Shown one piece after another: positions 24,431-36,770 of a DNA stretch of 64,000 nucleotides. The stretch is from Delphinus delphis (Eukaryota; Chordata; Mammalia; Artiodactyla; Delphinidae). Each line of letters starts with the position of its first letter. Positions within the stretch are counted from its first letter, which is position 1. The notes under the pieces are model-generated. The model did no database searches. It saw only the letters and a program-made list of their open reading frames with translations, and was not told the origin of the DNA. Both the position numbers and the translations under genes were made by a program. The stretch covers positions 22,502,994 through 22,566,993 of the forward strand of contig NC_082693.1 in assembly GCF_949987515.2 (NCBI RefSeq), read 5' to 3'.

Positions 24431-26204
24431 AGGCTTCTCTCTGTTGTTGTTTTCCTGGGGTATCTGAGAAATGGGATTTGAGATGTTAATGGGACAGCAC
24501 GGCAGTATCCGAGAAAGAGAATTTGGTGAGCATGAGAAGGTTCTGGGAATGGAGAGGGTCTTGCGTAATCATTTTGAAATTAAGGGAACCTAGAACTTCT
24601 TAGATCAGGAACAGAAGGCCAGGCATCAATTATTTTATTAAGACCAAAAATGGAAAACCTTATCTGAAGAAATCTGTATCACCCTCTCTTCAAATCTTTT
24701 GTGATTTTATAACGTGGCTTTCCAAAACATAATTATTATGCAGAACGTAATTATTTCCTCTTCCTTTCATCATTTTGCTGTGAAGTAAATTGAATTAATA
24801 TAATTTACTTAATGAGAAAAGATTTTTAAACTGCATTTACAGATATAGGCTCTCTTAAATGCCCCAAAACTTCTTATCTTGGCTTTAATATAATTAAATT
24901 TGGGAAATCCTGTTCTCATAAAGAAATGACAACATAATACTGCTAGTTTACCATCAAACTTAGTGACTATAAAGATTAATTTAAAAGCAGACTATCCTAA
25001 AAGTAACTTCTAAACAGGCAACTAAAACCAGCAAAAGATCTGGCTTACTGTGACAATGAAACATATTAGGAGCAAGTAAGGAAATGCTCCAAGAACAGAA
25101 CTATTCAGAAGTCTCTGGAATTGCATGGAAGGCGAATTTAGCAAGGGAGATTAGTTGTTCTGAAGATGAACAAAGGCCCTTCCGATCCTCACTGAGGCTG
25201 TCCTTTTGGGGAGGTTTGTGCAGCTCCTTTTCACTGTTACAGTTACGGGGCCTGGAGTTCTCATTAATGTTTAAAACTGTTGGTGCAACGTGTAAAATTT
25301 AATTCTGACCCAGTTAATAAGCCCTGCCAGTGGTGAGGTAAGAGGAAGAGAGGAATGTAACCAGACAATGGAACAAAAGGGAGGGAGCGCGAACGGAACA
25401 GACGACCCACGACCCACGGGAGTAAGGCTTATCGCATTTCATCATCACATCGTATCATACTTTAGAGCTAATTCAGACCACTTATGCTAAATCAGAGGTA
25501 ACTACAGGAAAACTAAATTTGCTGAACTGAAAACATTATTTTGCTGGATTCCAGTGCAAGTTCTATTCCTTTGGAAAGACTTAGTTTCCATAATATCTCA
25601 CAGCAACCCTTATCACCCAAGAGGATTGTTCTGGAGCTCACCATGCTGCTAACAGTGCCCCAGGGAGGTCTCATTCTCCACTGCACAGCTGAGAAGGGGA
25701 GGAGTCTGTGGTAGAACCAGAGAAAGTTCTACCACAGAAACTTGTCTCCAAAGACAATTTCTCCCTCTTGTAGTAGTCACCCCACCAGCCACATGGTTCA
25801 GGAAGCTTAACGTAAGGAACCAGATTCTTTCTACGTAGTCTAAAAGTCTAAAAGTGACAACAAAAATAACTCTAAATAAATCAGACTTAAGTTTGATCAG
25901 TGTAGCCTAAAGGGGCCAAAAGACATAGTTTGATCACATGGTAAACATGACAAAGAGCCAAGCTTGGAGAAACTGTGGGATTGTTATTGCTTGGTTGCAC
26001 TATTGGAGGATTCTGTCACTAAATTTAAGACAGTTGAAGCAACCTATTCTGAACATTGACCTAGATTTATTCTATAAGTGGCCTCAAAACTACAGGAAAC
26101 TCTGGGAACTGGCAAACTGAAATCAAGGTATGGGAAGATACTCAAGAACAACTCCAAGCAAATATTTTCAAAGATGCTGTTACTTTGTTTCATAAAAAGT
26201 GAAA
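24431..26204. other. Unassigned sequence with a strong short hairpin
   Basis: About 1.8 kb without a named repeat. It includes short open stretches of 60-72 codons with no homologue that I know, and a perfect hairpin at 25705-25738. Confidence 0.35.
25705..25738. repeat. Perfect hairpin, 13-bp arms, 8-nt loop
   Basis: tctgtggtagaac (25705-25717), then cagagaaa, then its exact reverse complement gttctaccacaga (25726-25738). It lies in otherwise unique-looking sequence. It is too short for a usual microRNA precursor, and no function is claimed. Confidence 0.85.
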
Positions 26205-26345
26205 TTATCCTTCCATCCATTCATTCATTCAACCAATCATTCAGCAAATATTTATTAAGTGGTGCCAGGAGCATCCAGAGGTGAGTGAGGCAGGTCCCAG
26301 CCTTGTGGTCTTTAGAGTCCATTGGGGGAAGCCCAATTCCGTCAG
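26205..26345 (-). repeat. L2 LINE 3' end, reverse
   Basis: It starts with the (attc)n-type terminus ccatccattcattcattcaa, then cagcaaatatttattaagtg, a diverged middle, and ggtctttagagtccattggg. This is typical of an L2 end in reverse orientation. Confidence 0.7.
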
Positions 26346-26454
26346 AGACATGCCCTTCCTGTGTGACCATTTGTATTATGCAGGGCTTGGGTTCCGACTT
26401 CTATTTTTAACTTAGGCTTTCAATAACTGGACTTGGAGTCAACAGAATACAGTA

Positions 26455-26860
26455 GCAGCTACCATTTATTACTACTTACTAGGTGCCTTACATATGTGAT
26501 CTCATTTAAATCCTGACAACAGGCAGGCCTGAAGTAGCCTATAGGGGGCCTTGTGCAAATTAGAAATAGGTACTGCAGCATGGTAGATGCTACCCAGGGA
26601 TCTGAGCCCAAGTGGGATGTCAGCCCCTTCTCACCTCCTCCACTAGGTACGTTTGTGCAGTTCACAGGCTGCACAACTGTACTTGGCAGGCCTCTCAAGA
26701 AGCTAGTTAAAGTATCATCAACCTTGTTTCACACAGAACGACACTGAGGTTACGAGAAATTAAATAGCTTTCCCAAAGTCATACACTTAGTAAGTGGCAG
26801 AGCCTTGACTCAGAGCCACATTTATCTGGTTCTGAAAGCCTGCTGGCCTGCTACTTCGAT
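26455..26860 (-). repeat. MIR SINE, reverse, split by a 163-bp insertion
   Basis: Left part: ttattactacttactaggtg, gtgatctcatttaaatcctg, acaac. Right part: the tatcatcaaccttgtttcac region, then acactgaggttacg, tttcccaaagtcatacactt, agtaagtggcagagccttga. Between them is foreign sequence at 26531-26684, bounded by ggcaggcct at 26522-26530 and 26685-26693. Confidence 0.75.
26531..26684. mobile_element. Unclassified small insertion within MIR
   Basis: 154 bp plus one copy of a 9-bp direct repeat (ggcaggcct) interrupts the MIR. It has no A tail, no recognisable inverted ends and no SINE head. An 8- to 9-bp duplication would suit a hAT-type or LTR-type event, but neither is demonstrated. Confidence 0.45.
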
Positions 26861-27184
26861 TTGCCTTCTTGTTCTTTCGCTAAGGCTTACCAAATCTCCC
26901 ACTGTGGAGGCAACATAACAAAATTCTCAAGAGCCTATTAACTTCCCATGCATGTTCTCCATATGGTCTTGGAAGTCTTTCCCTTTGATTCTCTCTTACT
27001 AACAATGTTAATGGTAGTAGCGAAATAATTTTCATTACTGATGGTGTAATTTAAACCCAGGACATTTAAGCAAACACTTAATACAAATATTATTTTTAAG
27101 CACTATATAAAGCTTGTGGGTAGAGGTAATATACATTTAAAAGTTAACATGTGAATGTGTACAAAGACAATTTCATTATTTTTT
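26861..27184. other. Unassigned sequence
   Basis: No repeat or gene was recognised. Confidence 0.3.
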
Positions 27185-28866
27185 TTAAGTGGCCTGACCT
27201 TTGAGAAGATTTACCTGCACCTCTGTCGTTCAAGGCCACCCCTGAATGGGAATTATCAGTCCGTTATCAACCCGAACTAACTTCACCCAGCTCATCCGTC
27301 TGTGAACCAAGCTTGGGTTTTTCTTCCTCTGCTGGCTGGTCGTTGGGAAACCACCGTGAGGCCATAGGCGTGAACTGAGGAAGAGATGTCAGTCAGGGCA
27401 ACGGCAGGGTGATCCCAGGGGTTGGGGTCATTTCCCATGCAGTTTATTTGGGCCTCTGTGCCTATTCAAGGCACTGTCTCCAGGGTACCACTTATCTCTT
27501 TCAATAGCACGTTGCTGCTCGGTCCGCCTAACTTAGAACTTGGGGATCTGAGAGCATCCAGCTCATGATGACCAATTCTGGACACAGGGTTACACGATGT
27601 CCCATGGTGAGGTACTCAGACTATATATCAGGGCCTGGTAGTCTGCCAGGAGCTGCATTTTGAATGAGGCATAGTTCTCTGCAGCAAATGGCATGGCATC
27701 ATTTGAGAACCCTAGAGGTCTGCGTTGCGATCCTCCTACTGGGACTTGCCAAAGAACTCACACGGCATCTTTTCTTCCACTGGTACTCCTGCTACCATGG
27801 GATCTGCGGGGTATATGACCCAAGCCGCAAGCTTGCTTTTATTACTGGACCTGCTACAAAGCCTTCTCTTGCTCTGGGCTCCACTTCAAAGCTAGCAACC
27901 TTCCTATAAATGGACTGAAGGAGTGTATCTCAGTGTGGAATAGCCTGCAAGCAAATGATAAACAGGCCTGACAAGGGACTTCCCTGGTGGTCCAGTGGGT
28001 GAGACTCTGCACTCCCAATGCAGGGGCCCAGGTTCAATCCCTGGTTGGGGAACTAGATCCCACATGCATGCTGTAACTAAAATATCCCACATGCCACAAC
28101 TAAGACCCGGAGCAGCCAGAATAAAAAAATAAATTAAAAAAAAAAAAGAGGCCTGACAAGTGGTGTCCTTCTTTTTTATAGATTGGAAGTGAAAGATGCA
28201 GTAACCTACCTTGTACTTGGGAGGGGATAGCCCTGCATGACCTATGCTAATCTGGCAGGCCTCTGGATCTTTCTAGGGTTGGCTTGTCACCCTCTGGAAT
28301 TCTGTATGTCTCATCAAGGCATCAGGGGTACATGGCACATTTTGCTCATCAACATGTTTCCTCAGAATGATAGACCAATGTAATTTTTGTGAAATGTCCA
28401 AATAGTATGGATCCTTACAAGAGAAAATGGGAGAATTAACATACTGCCTGGGCAATCCTGTGAATATATACTGTTGTCATTCCATGCCAATTAAAACTGC
28501 TTTCGGTCCTTCTTTCTGAATGATATGGAAAATAATATGCTCACCAGATCAAATGAACACTACATACTTGAGGCTCTGTTAATCTTCTTCAGTAAAGGTC
28601 CCACATCCAGCCCAGCAGCTGCAATTGGGGCTCCTCCTTTGTTACCATTGAGTAATGCATGATCATCCACCATCTGGTTTCCATAGATGCCAGAATAAGT
28701 AAATGGGAGCTACCACCCCTGCATCCTTAAAGCTTTGAGGATGGGTCTAATCTCTTCCATGCTCCTCTGAGATGTGACTTGGTTTTTTTATTTACTGTCT
28801 TGGCTGGATGGGGAGGTGGGTAGTTTCAGAGGATCCCACTTGACTTTTTCTTCTACAATGAGGCTC
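27185..28866 (-). pseudogene. Decayed class III endogenous retrovirus (ERVL-like), pol region
   Basis: On the minus strand the order is: part of reverse transcriptase (about 28866 down to 28160), then RNase H and connection (about 27975 down to 27400). A recognisable RNase-H-side piece is AENYASFKMQLLA near 27660-27700. Frameshifts and stops are frequent, so no long frame survives. A CHR SINE (27976-28148) interrupts it. The assignment rests on remembered family order plus these short pieces; exact subfamily and ends are not determined. It is unrelated by position to the ERVL-like piece at 0.9-2.6 kb. Confidence 0.55.
27976..28148 (+). mobile_element. CHR-type SINE nested in ERVL remnant
   Basis: Head ggacttccctggtggtccag, middle aggttcaatccctggttggg, end agacccggagcagccagaat and an A-rich tail. 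A perfect 12-bp duplication, aggcctgacaag, flanks it (27964-27975 and 28149-28160). Confidence 0.94.
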
Positions 28867-29504
28867 TTACTCTAAAAGAAAAACAAGATAAGACGTGCGT
28901 CTCATCACATTCTAATTAAGAAGAGAGTCATGACTGGAAGAGCAAGGCATTTCAATCCCTAAACCTTCACAAAGCTATACATATGGTGTACCTCTCATGC
29001 CCTAAGGCTCATTCTCTCGTTTCATCTCGTTTTCCTCAGTTACACTCTGGCACCTCACTTTAGCTGCCCTTCATAGCTCTGGCTTTCTGTCCAGAGGTGT
29101 CTCTGCTCTGCAGTGGGTCACCTGCAGCAACCTTCTTAGCTTTTCTGTCAAATGTGTCAACCTGGAAACAGGAGGGGCTTAACACCCTTGACCAGTGGGG
29201 AAGGGACCACAGAGAAGTCCTCCTGTCTTATGTCCCTCAGGCAGACAACGGGGAGGTCCATTCCATCTGACTCTTTAGAGAGAGTTCTAGAGAGAACACC
29301 TCAGTTTCCCACAGTGGTGATCAGCTTTATACCACATCACACCCTTGATTTCACTTTCCTTCCATCCGGTTTCACTCTGGCACATTCCCACTCCTGCTCC
29401 CTATAGGATCGCTGACCAAGACAGCATCACTGTGTGCAAGCTCTTGTTTCAGGATCTACTATGTGAGCTCAGTGTGGCACTATGAAACATAAGATTTATT
29501 CATG
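28867..29504. other. Unassigned, possibly further retroviral sequence
   Basis: It continues beside the ERVL-like pol piece but has no readable domain. An 84-codon plus-strand open stretch (29152-29406) has no recognised homologue. Part may be upstream retroviral sequence on the minus strand. Confidence 0.3.
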
Positions 29505-30409
29505 TTGAGATTGGTTCAAGATGGCGAACTAGAAGGACGTGCGCTCACTCCCTCTTGCGAGAGCACCGGAATCACAACTAACTGCTGAACAATCATCAAC
29601 AGGAGGAAACTGAAACTCACCAAAAAAGATACCCCACATCCAAAGACAAAGGAGAAGCCACAGTGAGATGTTAGGAGGGGTGCAATCACAATAAAATAAA
29701 ATCCCACAACTGCTGGGTGGGTGACTCACAAAGAGAACACTTATACCACAGAAATCCACCCACTGGAATGAAGGTCCTGAGCCCCACATCAAGATTCTCA
29801 ACTTGGGGGTCCGGCAATGGGAGGAGGAATTCCTAGAGAATCCAACTTTGAAGGGTAGCGGGATGTGATTGCAGGACTTCAACAGGACTGGGGGACACAG
29901 AGACTCTACCCTTAGAGGGCACACACAAAGCAGTGTGTGCATTGGGACCCACGGGAAGGAGCAGTGACCCCATAGGAGACTGAACCAGACCTACCTGCTA
30001 GTGATGGAGGATCTTCTGCAGAGGCGGGGGGTGGCTGTGTCTCACTGTGAGGACAAGGACATTGGCAGCAGAAGTTCTGGGAAGTACTCCTTGGCGTGAG
30101 CCCTCCCGGAGTCCACCATTAGCCACAGCAAAGAACCCGGGTAGGCCCCAGTATTGGGTCGCCTCAGGCCAAACAACCAACAGGAAGGAACTCAGCCCAA
30201 CCCATCAGCAGACAAGCAGATTAAAGTTTCACTGAGATCTGCCCACCAGAGAAACAGCCAGCTCTACCCACCACAGGTCCCTCCCATCAGGAAACTTGCA
30301 CAAGCCTCTTAGATATTCTCATCCACCAGAGGGCAGACAGCAGAAGCAGGAAGAACTACAATCCTGCAGCCTGTGGAACAAAAACCACATTCACAGAAAG
30401 ATAGACAAG

Positions 30410-31185
30410 ATGAAAAGGCAGAGGACTATGTACCAGATGAAGGAACCAGATAAAACTGCAGAAAAACAACTAAATGAAGTGGAGATAGGCAACCTTCCAG
30501 AAAAAGAATTCAGAATGACAATGATCCAGGATCTCGGGAAAAGAATGGAGGCAAAGATAGAGAAGATGCAACAAATGTTTAACAAAGACCTAGAAGAATT
30601 AAAGAGCAAACAAACAGAGATGAACAATAAAATAACTGAAATGAAAACTACACTAGAAGGAATCAATAGCAGAATAACTGAGGCAGAAGAACGGATAAGT
30701 GACCTGGAAGACAGAATGGTGGAATTCACTGCTGCGAGACAGAATAAAGAAAAAAGAATGAAAAGAAATGAAGAGAGCCTAAGAGACCTCTGGGACAACA
30801 TTAAACACAACAACATTTGCATTATAGCAGTCCCAGAGGAGAAGAGACAGAGAAAGGACCTGAGAAAATATTTGCAGAGATTATAGTTGAAAATTTCCCT
30901 AACATGGAAAAGGAAATAGCCACCCAAGTCCAGGAAGTGCAGAGAGTCCCAGGCAGGATAAACCCAAGGAGAAACATGCTGAGACACATAGTAATCAAAT
31001 CGGCAAAAATTAAAGACAAAGAAAAATTATTGAAAGCAGCAAGGGAAAAACAACAAATAACGTACAAGGGAACTCCCATAAGGTTAACAGCTGATTTCTC
31101 AGCAGAAACTTTACAGGCCAGAAAGGAGTGGCATGACATATTTAAAGTGATGAAAGGGAAGAAACTACAACCAAGATTACTCTAG
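30410..31185 (+). pseudogene. L1 ORF1 (RNA-binding chaperone), frameshifted
   Basis: ORF1p binds L1 RNA as a trimer. The start is taken as MKRQRTMYQMKEPDKTAEK at 30410, where the coiled-coil-type part begins; an upstream in-frame start at 30296 seems to be 5' UTR. The heptad-like stretch (ITEAEERISDLEDRMVEF) is intact. One frameshift near 30830-30880 moves the frame so that the C-terminal RRM/CTD part continues in 30817-31185 (motifs such as RINPRRNMLRHIVIK and SAETLQARKEW). It stops at 31185. The rest of the element is in the expected order, with ORF2 about 170 bp downstream. Confidence 0.9.
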
Positions 31186-31355
31186 CCAGCAAGGATCTCA
31201 TTCAGATTCGATGGAGGAATCAAAAGCTTTACAGAGAAGCAAAAGATAAGAGAATTCAGCACCACCAAACCAGCTGTACAACAAACGCTAACTCTAAGTG
31301 GGAAACACAAGAGAAGAAAAGGACCTACAAAAACAAACCCAAAGCAATAAAGAAA

Positions 31356-34300
31356 ATGGTCATAGGAACATACATATCAATAATTACCTTAAATGTGAAT
31401 GGATTAAATGCTCCAACCAAAAGACACAGGCTCACAGAATGGATACAAAAACAAGACCTGTATATATGCTGTCTACAAGAGACCCACTTCAGACCTAGGG
31501 ACACACTGAGACTGAAAGTGAGGGCATGGAAAAAGATATTCCATGCAAATGGAAATCAAAATAAAGTTGGAGTAGCAATTTTCACATCATAAAAAATAGA
31601 TTTTGAAATAAAGACTATTACAAGAGACAAAGAAGGACACTACATAATGATCAGGGGATCAATCCAAGAAGAAGATATAACAATTATAAATATATATGCA
31701 CCCAACATAGGAACACCTCAACACATAAGGCAACTGCTAACAGCTATAAAAGAGGAAATCAACAGTTGCACGATAATAGTGGGGGACTTTAACACCTCAC
31801 TTACACCAATGGACAGGTCATCCAAACAGAAAATTAATAAGGAAACAGAAGCTTTAAATGACACAATAGACCAGACAGATTTAATCGATATTTACAGGAC
31901 ATTCCATCCAAAAACAGCAGATTACATGTTCTTCTGAAGTGCACACGGAACATTCTCCAGGATAGATCACATCTTGGGTCACAAATCAAGCCTCAGTAAA
32001 TATAAGAAAATTGAAATCATACAAGCATCATTTCTGACCACAGTGCTATAAGATTAGAAATCAATTACAGGGGAAAAAACGTAAACAACACAAACACATG
32101 GAGGCTAAACAACACGTTACTAAATAACCAAGAGATCACTGAAGAAATCAAAGAGGAAATCAAAAACTACCTAGAGACAAATGACAATCAAAACACGACG
32201 ATCCAAAACCAATGGGATGTGGCAAAAGCAGTTCTAAGAGGGAAGTTTATAGCAATACAAGCCTACCTCAAGAAACAAGAAAAATCTCAAATAAACAATC
32301 TAACCTTACACCTAAAAGAATTAGAGAAAGAAGAGCAAACAAAACCAAAGTTAGCAGAAGGAAAGAAATCATAAAGATCAGAGCAGAAATAAATGAAGTG
32401 GAAACAAAGAAAACAAGAGCAAAGATCAATAAAACTAAAACCTGGTTCTGTGAGAAGACAAAACAAATTCATAAACCATTAACCAGATTCATCAAGAAAA
32501 AGAGGGAGAGGACTCAAATCAAAAAAATTAGAAATGAAAAAGGAGAGGTTACAACAGACACCACAGGAATACAAAGCATCCGAAGAGACCACTACAAGCA
32601 ACTTGATGCCAATAAAACCGACAACCTGGAAGAAATGGACAAATTCTTAGAAAGGTATAACCTTCCAAGACTGAACCAGGAAGAAATAGAAAATATGAAC
32701 AGATCAATCACAAGTAATGAAATTACAACTGTGATTAAAAATCTTCCAACAAACAAAAGTCCAGGACCAGATGGCTTCACAGGTGAATTCTATCAAACCT
32801 TTAGGGAAGAGCTAACACCCATTCTTCTAAAACTCTTCCAAATAATTGCAGAGGAAAGAACACTCCCAAACTCATTGTATGAGGCCACCATCACCCTCAT
32901 ACCAAAACCAGACGAAGATACTACAAAAAAAGAAAATTACAGACCAATATCACTGATGAATATAGATACAAAAATCCTCAACAAAATACTAGCAAACAGA
33001 ATCCAACTACACATTAAAAGGATCATACATCATGATGAAGTGGGATTTATCCCAGAGATGCAAGGATTCTTCAATATATGCAGATCAATCAAGGAGATAC
33101 ACCATATTAACAAATTGAAGAATAAAAACCATATGATCATCTCAATAGATGCAGAAAAAGCTTTTGACAAAATTCAACACCAATTTATGATAAAAACCCT
33201 GCAGAAAGTAGGCATAGAGGGAACTTTCCTCAATATAATAAAGGCCATATATGACAAACCCACAGCCAACATCGTCCTCAATGGTGAAAAACTGAAAGCA
33301 TTTCCTCTAAGATCAGGAACAATACAAGGTTGCCCACTCTCACCACTATTATTCAACATAGTTTTGGAAGTGCTAGACATGGCAATCAGAGAAGAAAAAG
33401 AAATAAAAGGAATACAAATTGGAAAAGAAGTAAAACTGTCACTGTTTGCAGATGACATGGTACTATACATAGAGAATCCTAAAGATGCCACCAAAAAACT
33501 ACTAGAGCTAATCGATGAATTTGGTAAAGTAGCAGGATACAAAATTAATGCACAGAAATCTCTGGCATTCCTATACACAATTAAGGAAACACTCCCATTT
33601 ACCATTGCAACAAAAGAATAAAATACCTAGGAATAAACCTACCTATGGAGACAAAAGACCTGTATACAAAAAACTAAAGGACACTGATGAAAGAAATTAA
33701 AGATGCTACAAACAGGTGGAGAGATATACCATGTTCTTGGATTGGAAGAATCAATATTGTGAAAATGACTATACTACCCAAAGCAATCTACAGATTCAAT
33801 GCAATCCCTATCAAATTACCAATGGCATTTTTTATGGACTAGAACAAAAAATCTTAAAATTTGTATGGAGACACAAAAGACCCCGAATAGCCAAAGCAGT
33901 CTTGAGGAAAAAAAACGGAGCTGGAGGAATCAGCCTCCCTGACTTCAGACTATACTACAAAGCTACAGTAATCAAGACAGTATGGTACTGGCACAAAAAT
34001 AGAAATATAGATCAATGAAACAAGATAGAAAGCCCAGAGGTGAACCCACGTACCTATGGTCAACTAATCTATGACAAAGGAGGCAATGATATACAATGGA
34101 GAAAAGACAGTCTCTTCAACAAGTGGTGTTGGGAAAACTGGACAGCTACATGTAGAAGAATGAAATTAGGACACTCCCTAACACCATACACAAAAATTAA
34201 CTCAAAATGGATTAGAGACCTAAATGTAAGACTGGACACTATAAAACTCTTAGAGGAAAACATAGAAAGAAAAATCTTTGCCATAAATCACAGCAAGATC

Positions 34301-35046
34301 TTTTTTGATCCACTTCCTAGAGTAATGGAAATAAAACCAAAAATAAACAAATGGGACCTAATGAAACTTAAGAGCTTTTGCATAGCCAAGGAAGCTACAA
34401 ACAAGATGAAAAGACAACCCTCAGAATGGGATAAAATATTTGCAAACAAATCAACAGACAAAGGATCAATCTCCAAAATATATAAACAGCTCATGCAGCT
34501 TAATATTAAAAAACAAACAACGCAATCCAAAAATGGAAAGAAGACCTAAATAGACATTTCTCCAAAGAAGACATACAGATGGCCAAGAAGCACATGAAAA
34601 GCTGCTCAGCATCACTAATTATAAGAGGAATGCAAATCAAAACTACAATGAGGTATCACCTCACACCAGTTAAAATGAGCATCATCAGAAAATCTACAAA
34701 CAACAAATGCTGGAGAGGGTGTGGAGTAAAGGGAACCCTCTTGCACTGTTGGTGGGAATGTAAATTGATACAGCTACTATGGAGGACAGTATGGAGGTTC
34801 CTTAGAAAACTAAAAATAGATTTACCATATGACCCAGCAATCCCACTGCTGGGCATATACCCAGAGAAAACCATAATTCAAAAAGACATATGCACCCCAA
34901 TGTTCATTGCAACACTATTTACAATAGCCATTTCATGGAATCAACCTAAATGCCCATCGACAGACAAATGGATAAAGAAGATGTGGTACATGTATAGAAT
35001 GGAATATTACTCAGCCATAAAAAAAACGAAATTGTGTCATTTGTAG
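31356..35046 (+). pseudogene. L1 ORF2 (endonuclease / reverse transcriptase), disabled
   Basis: The endonuclease domain starts near 31356 and shows LNVNG and LQETHF (the Asn and Glu side of the active site). Two in-frame stops follow, at 31590-31592 and 31935-31937, in the same frame as the start, and a frameshift lies between there and 32212. The RT block is the longest open part (32212-33621, 469 codons) and includes [22 protein letters not shown] and the catalytic FADDM (33445-33459). After 33621 the frame breaks again; later pieces (33716-34018, 34040-34549, 34579-35046) carry the C-terminal cysteine-rich part ending in IKKTKLCHL. The enzyme normally nicks target DNA and copies L1 RNA into it; this copy cannot make it. 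Confidence 0.92.
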
Positions 35047-35360
35047 AGATGTGGATGAATCTGGAGACTGTCATACAGAGTGAAGTAAGTCAGAAAGGGA
35101 AAAACAAATATCATATTAACTCATATATGTGGAACCTAGAATAATGGTACAGATTAACCAGTTTCCTGAGCAGAAATTGAGACACAGATGTAGAGAACAA
35201 AAGTATGGACACAAAGGCAGGAAAGTGGGGCAGGGTGGTGGTGGTGGGATGAATTTGGAGATTGGTGTTGACATATATACAGTAATATGTATAAAATGGA
35301 TAACTAGTAAGAACCTGCTGTATAAATGAATTAATTAAATTAAATTAAAAAATTAAAAAT

Positions 35361-35860
35361 ACCCACAGTGCGATACCACATTATACCTGTTAGAATGGCT
35401 AAAATTTAAAAGACTGACCATGTTATGTGTTGGGGGAAGATGTGGAGGAAATGAAACTCATATGGGCTGCTGGGAATGTACAATGATACAACAACTTTGA
35501 AAATAGTTTGGCAGTTTCTCAAAAAGTTGAAGAAACGGCTGCCATATGACCCAGTCATTCCATTCCTAGCTATTTATCAAAAAGAAAAGAAAGCATATGT
35601 TCATGAAAAGACTTGTACATGAATGTTAATGGAAGGTTTATTTTGAATAGCCTCAAATTTGAAACAACCTTAATGTCTATCAAAAAATGAATGGTTAAAC
35701 TGTGATGAATATGTTCATTATCTTGATGATGGTGATGCTTTCCAGTTGTACACATATGCCAAAACTTGTCAAACTGTACATTTTAAATATGTGCAGTTTA
35801 TTGCATACCAATTGTATATCAGTAAAGTTCTTTAAAAAGAAAATGATTAATTCATGTTAT
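35361..35860 (+). mobile_element. Old L1M fragment, end of ORF2 and 3' UTR
   Basis: Forward L1M, more diverged than the L1 to its left: cacattatacctgttagaat, ctgctgggaatgtacaatga, ccatatgacccagtcattcc, and tcaaatttgaaacaacctta. It starts right where the A-rich tail of the younger L1 stops, so the younger element probably inserted at its edge. Confidence 0.75.
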
Positions 35861-36174
35861 TATAGAAAGTCAAAACATACATGTAGACACTTAGAAGAAA
35901 ATCTCATGCAAGACCTACTACCCAAGTGTAAGCTTTCTAGATTGTTGTTTATGCATATACTTTTTTGAAAAATGGGACAAGATTTTTTTAACTTATTCTC
36001 GTTCTATGTATTGCAATCATTTTTTGTGTACCTACTCATGCATGGTATTCTATCACACAGTGTGACTACAACTAATTCAACCTTGTCTCACATTTGGACT
36101 TCAAATTTGTTTCCCAGCTCTGTGATTCTAAAGCAGTGCTATGATTTACATCCTTGAAGCTATTTAAGAAGCAG
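35861..36174. other. Unassigned sequence
   Basis: No named repeat. It may separate two parts of one old L1M, but this cannot be shown. Confidence 0.3.
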
Positions 36175-36605
36175 CAATAGGTATGGTATCACTTACATGT
36201 GGAATCTTAAAAAAACAAAAAGCCAATTTCATAGAAACAGAAAATAGAATGGTGGTTGCCAGGGGTTGAGGGGAGGGGGGAAATGGGGAGATATAGGTCA
36301 AAGGGCACAAACTTTCAGTTATAGAAGAACAGGTTTTGAGTATCTAATATACAGCATGGCAACTACAGCTAATAATAAGTTATTGTATACCTAAAGTTGC
36401 TGAGAATAGATCTTAAGCATCCTCACCACACACACAGAGTTAACTATGTGAGGTGATGTATGTGTTAATTATCTTGATCTTGGTAATTATTTCATTATAT
36501 TTATAAAATAAAATATTTATATATATAAAATCATCACGTCATACACTTTAAATAGACATGACTATTTTTGTCAATTATTCCTCAGTAAAGTTTGGAAAAG
36601 CAAGA
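36175..36605 (+). mobile_element. Old L1M 3' UTR, forward
   Basis: Blocks in sense order: tcacttacatgtggaatctt, atggtggttgccaggggttg, caaagggcacaaactttcag, gcatggcaactacagctaat and the end tcctcagtaaagtttggaaa. Possibly the same element as 35361-35860. Confidence 0.7.
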
Positions 36606-36680
36606 TCACTAGAAAGAGACCATACCTTTGGAAATTAAGAGGTCTATAGGTCAAAGAAGAAACAGAGAAAAAAAAAGTAG

Positions 36681-36770
36681 CAGTATATCATAGTGGTTGA
36701 AATTTTGTACAAGCTCAGGACTCAAGCTGATTGATTTAAATCCGGGTACTCTATTAGTTATATAATTTTT
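36681..36770 (+). repeat. MIR SINE, left half (split by an 8.5-kb insertion)
   Basis: Sense MIR 5' part: cagtatatcatagtggttga, gactcaagctgattgattta, aatccgggtactctattagt, ending in ttatataattttt (36758-36770). The matching right half resumes at 45236 with the same 13 bases, so the DNA between is an insertion. Confidence 0.8.

Larger units (their letters stand above)
29505..35360 (+). mobile_element. Near full-length LINE-1, forward
   Basis: The 5' UTR begins about 29505 with ggttcaagatggcgaactag. ORF1 follows from 30410, ORF2 from about 31356 to 35046, then a short 3' UTR and an A-rich tail (taaattaaaaaattaaaaat) near 35360. Total is about 5.85 kb, close to a complete L1. Both ORFs are disabled, so it cannot now move by itself. 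No convincing target duplication was found: its right end abuts older forward L1M sequence, and its left end abuts unassigned sequence. Its 3' UTR differs from that of the reverse L1 at 37.8 kb. Confidence 0.93.
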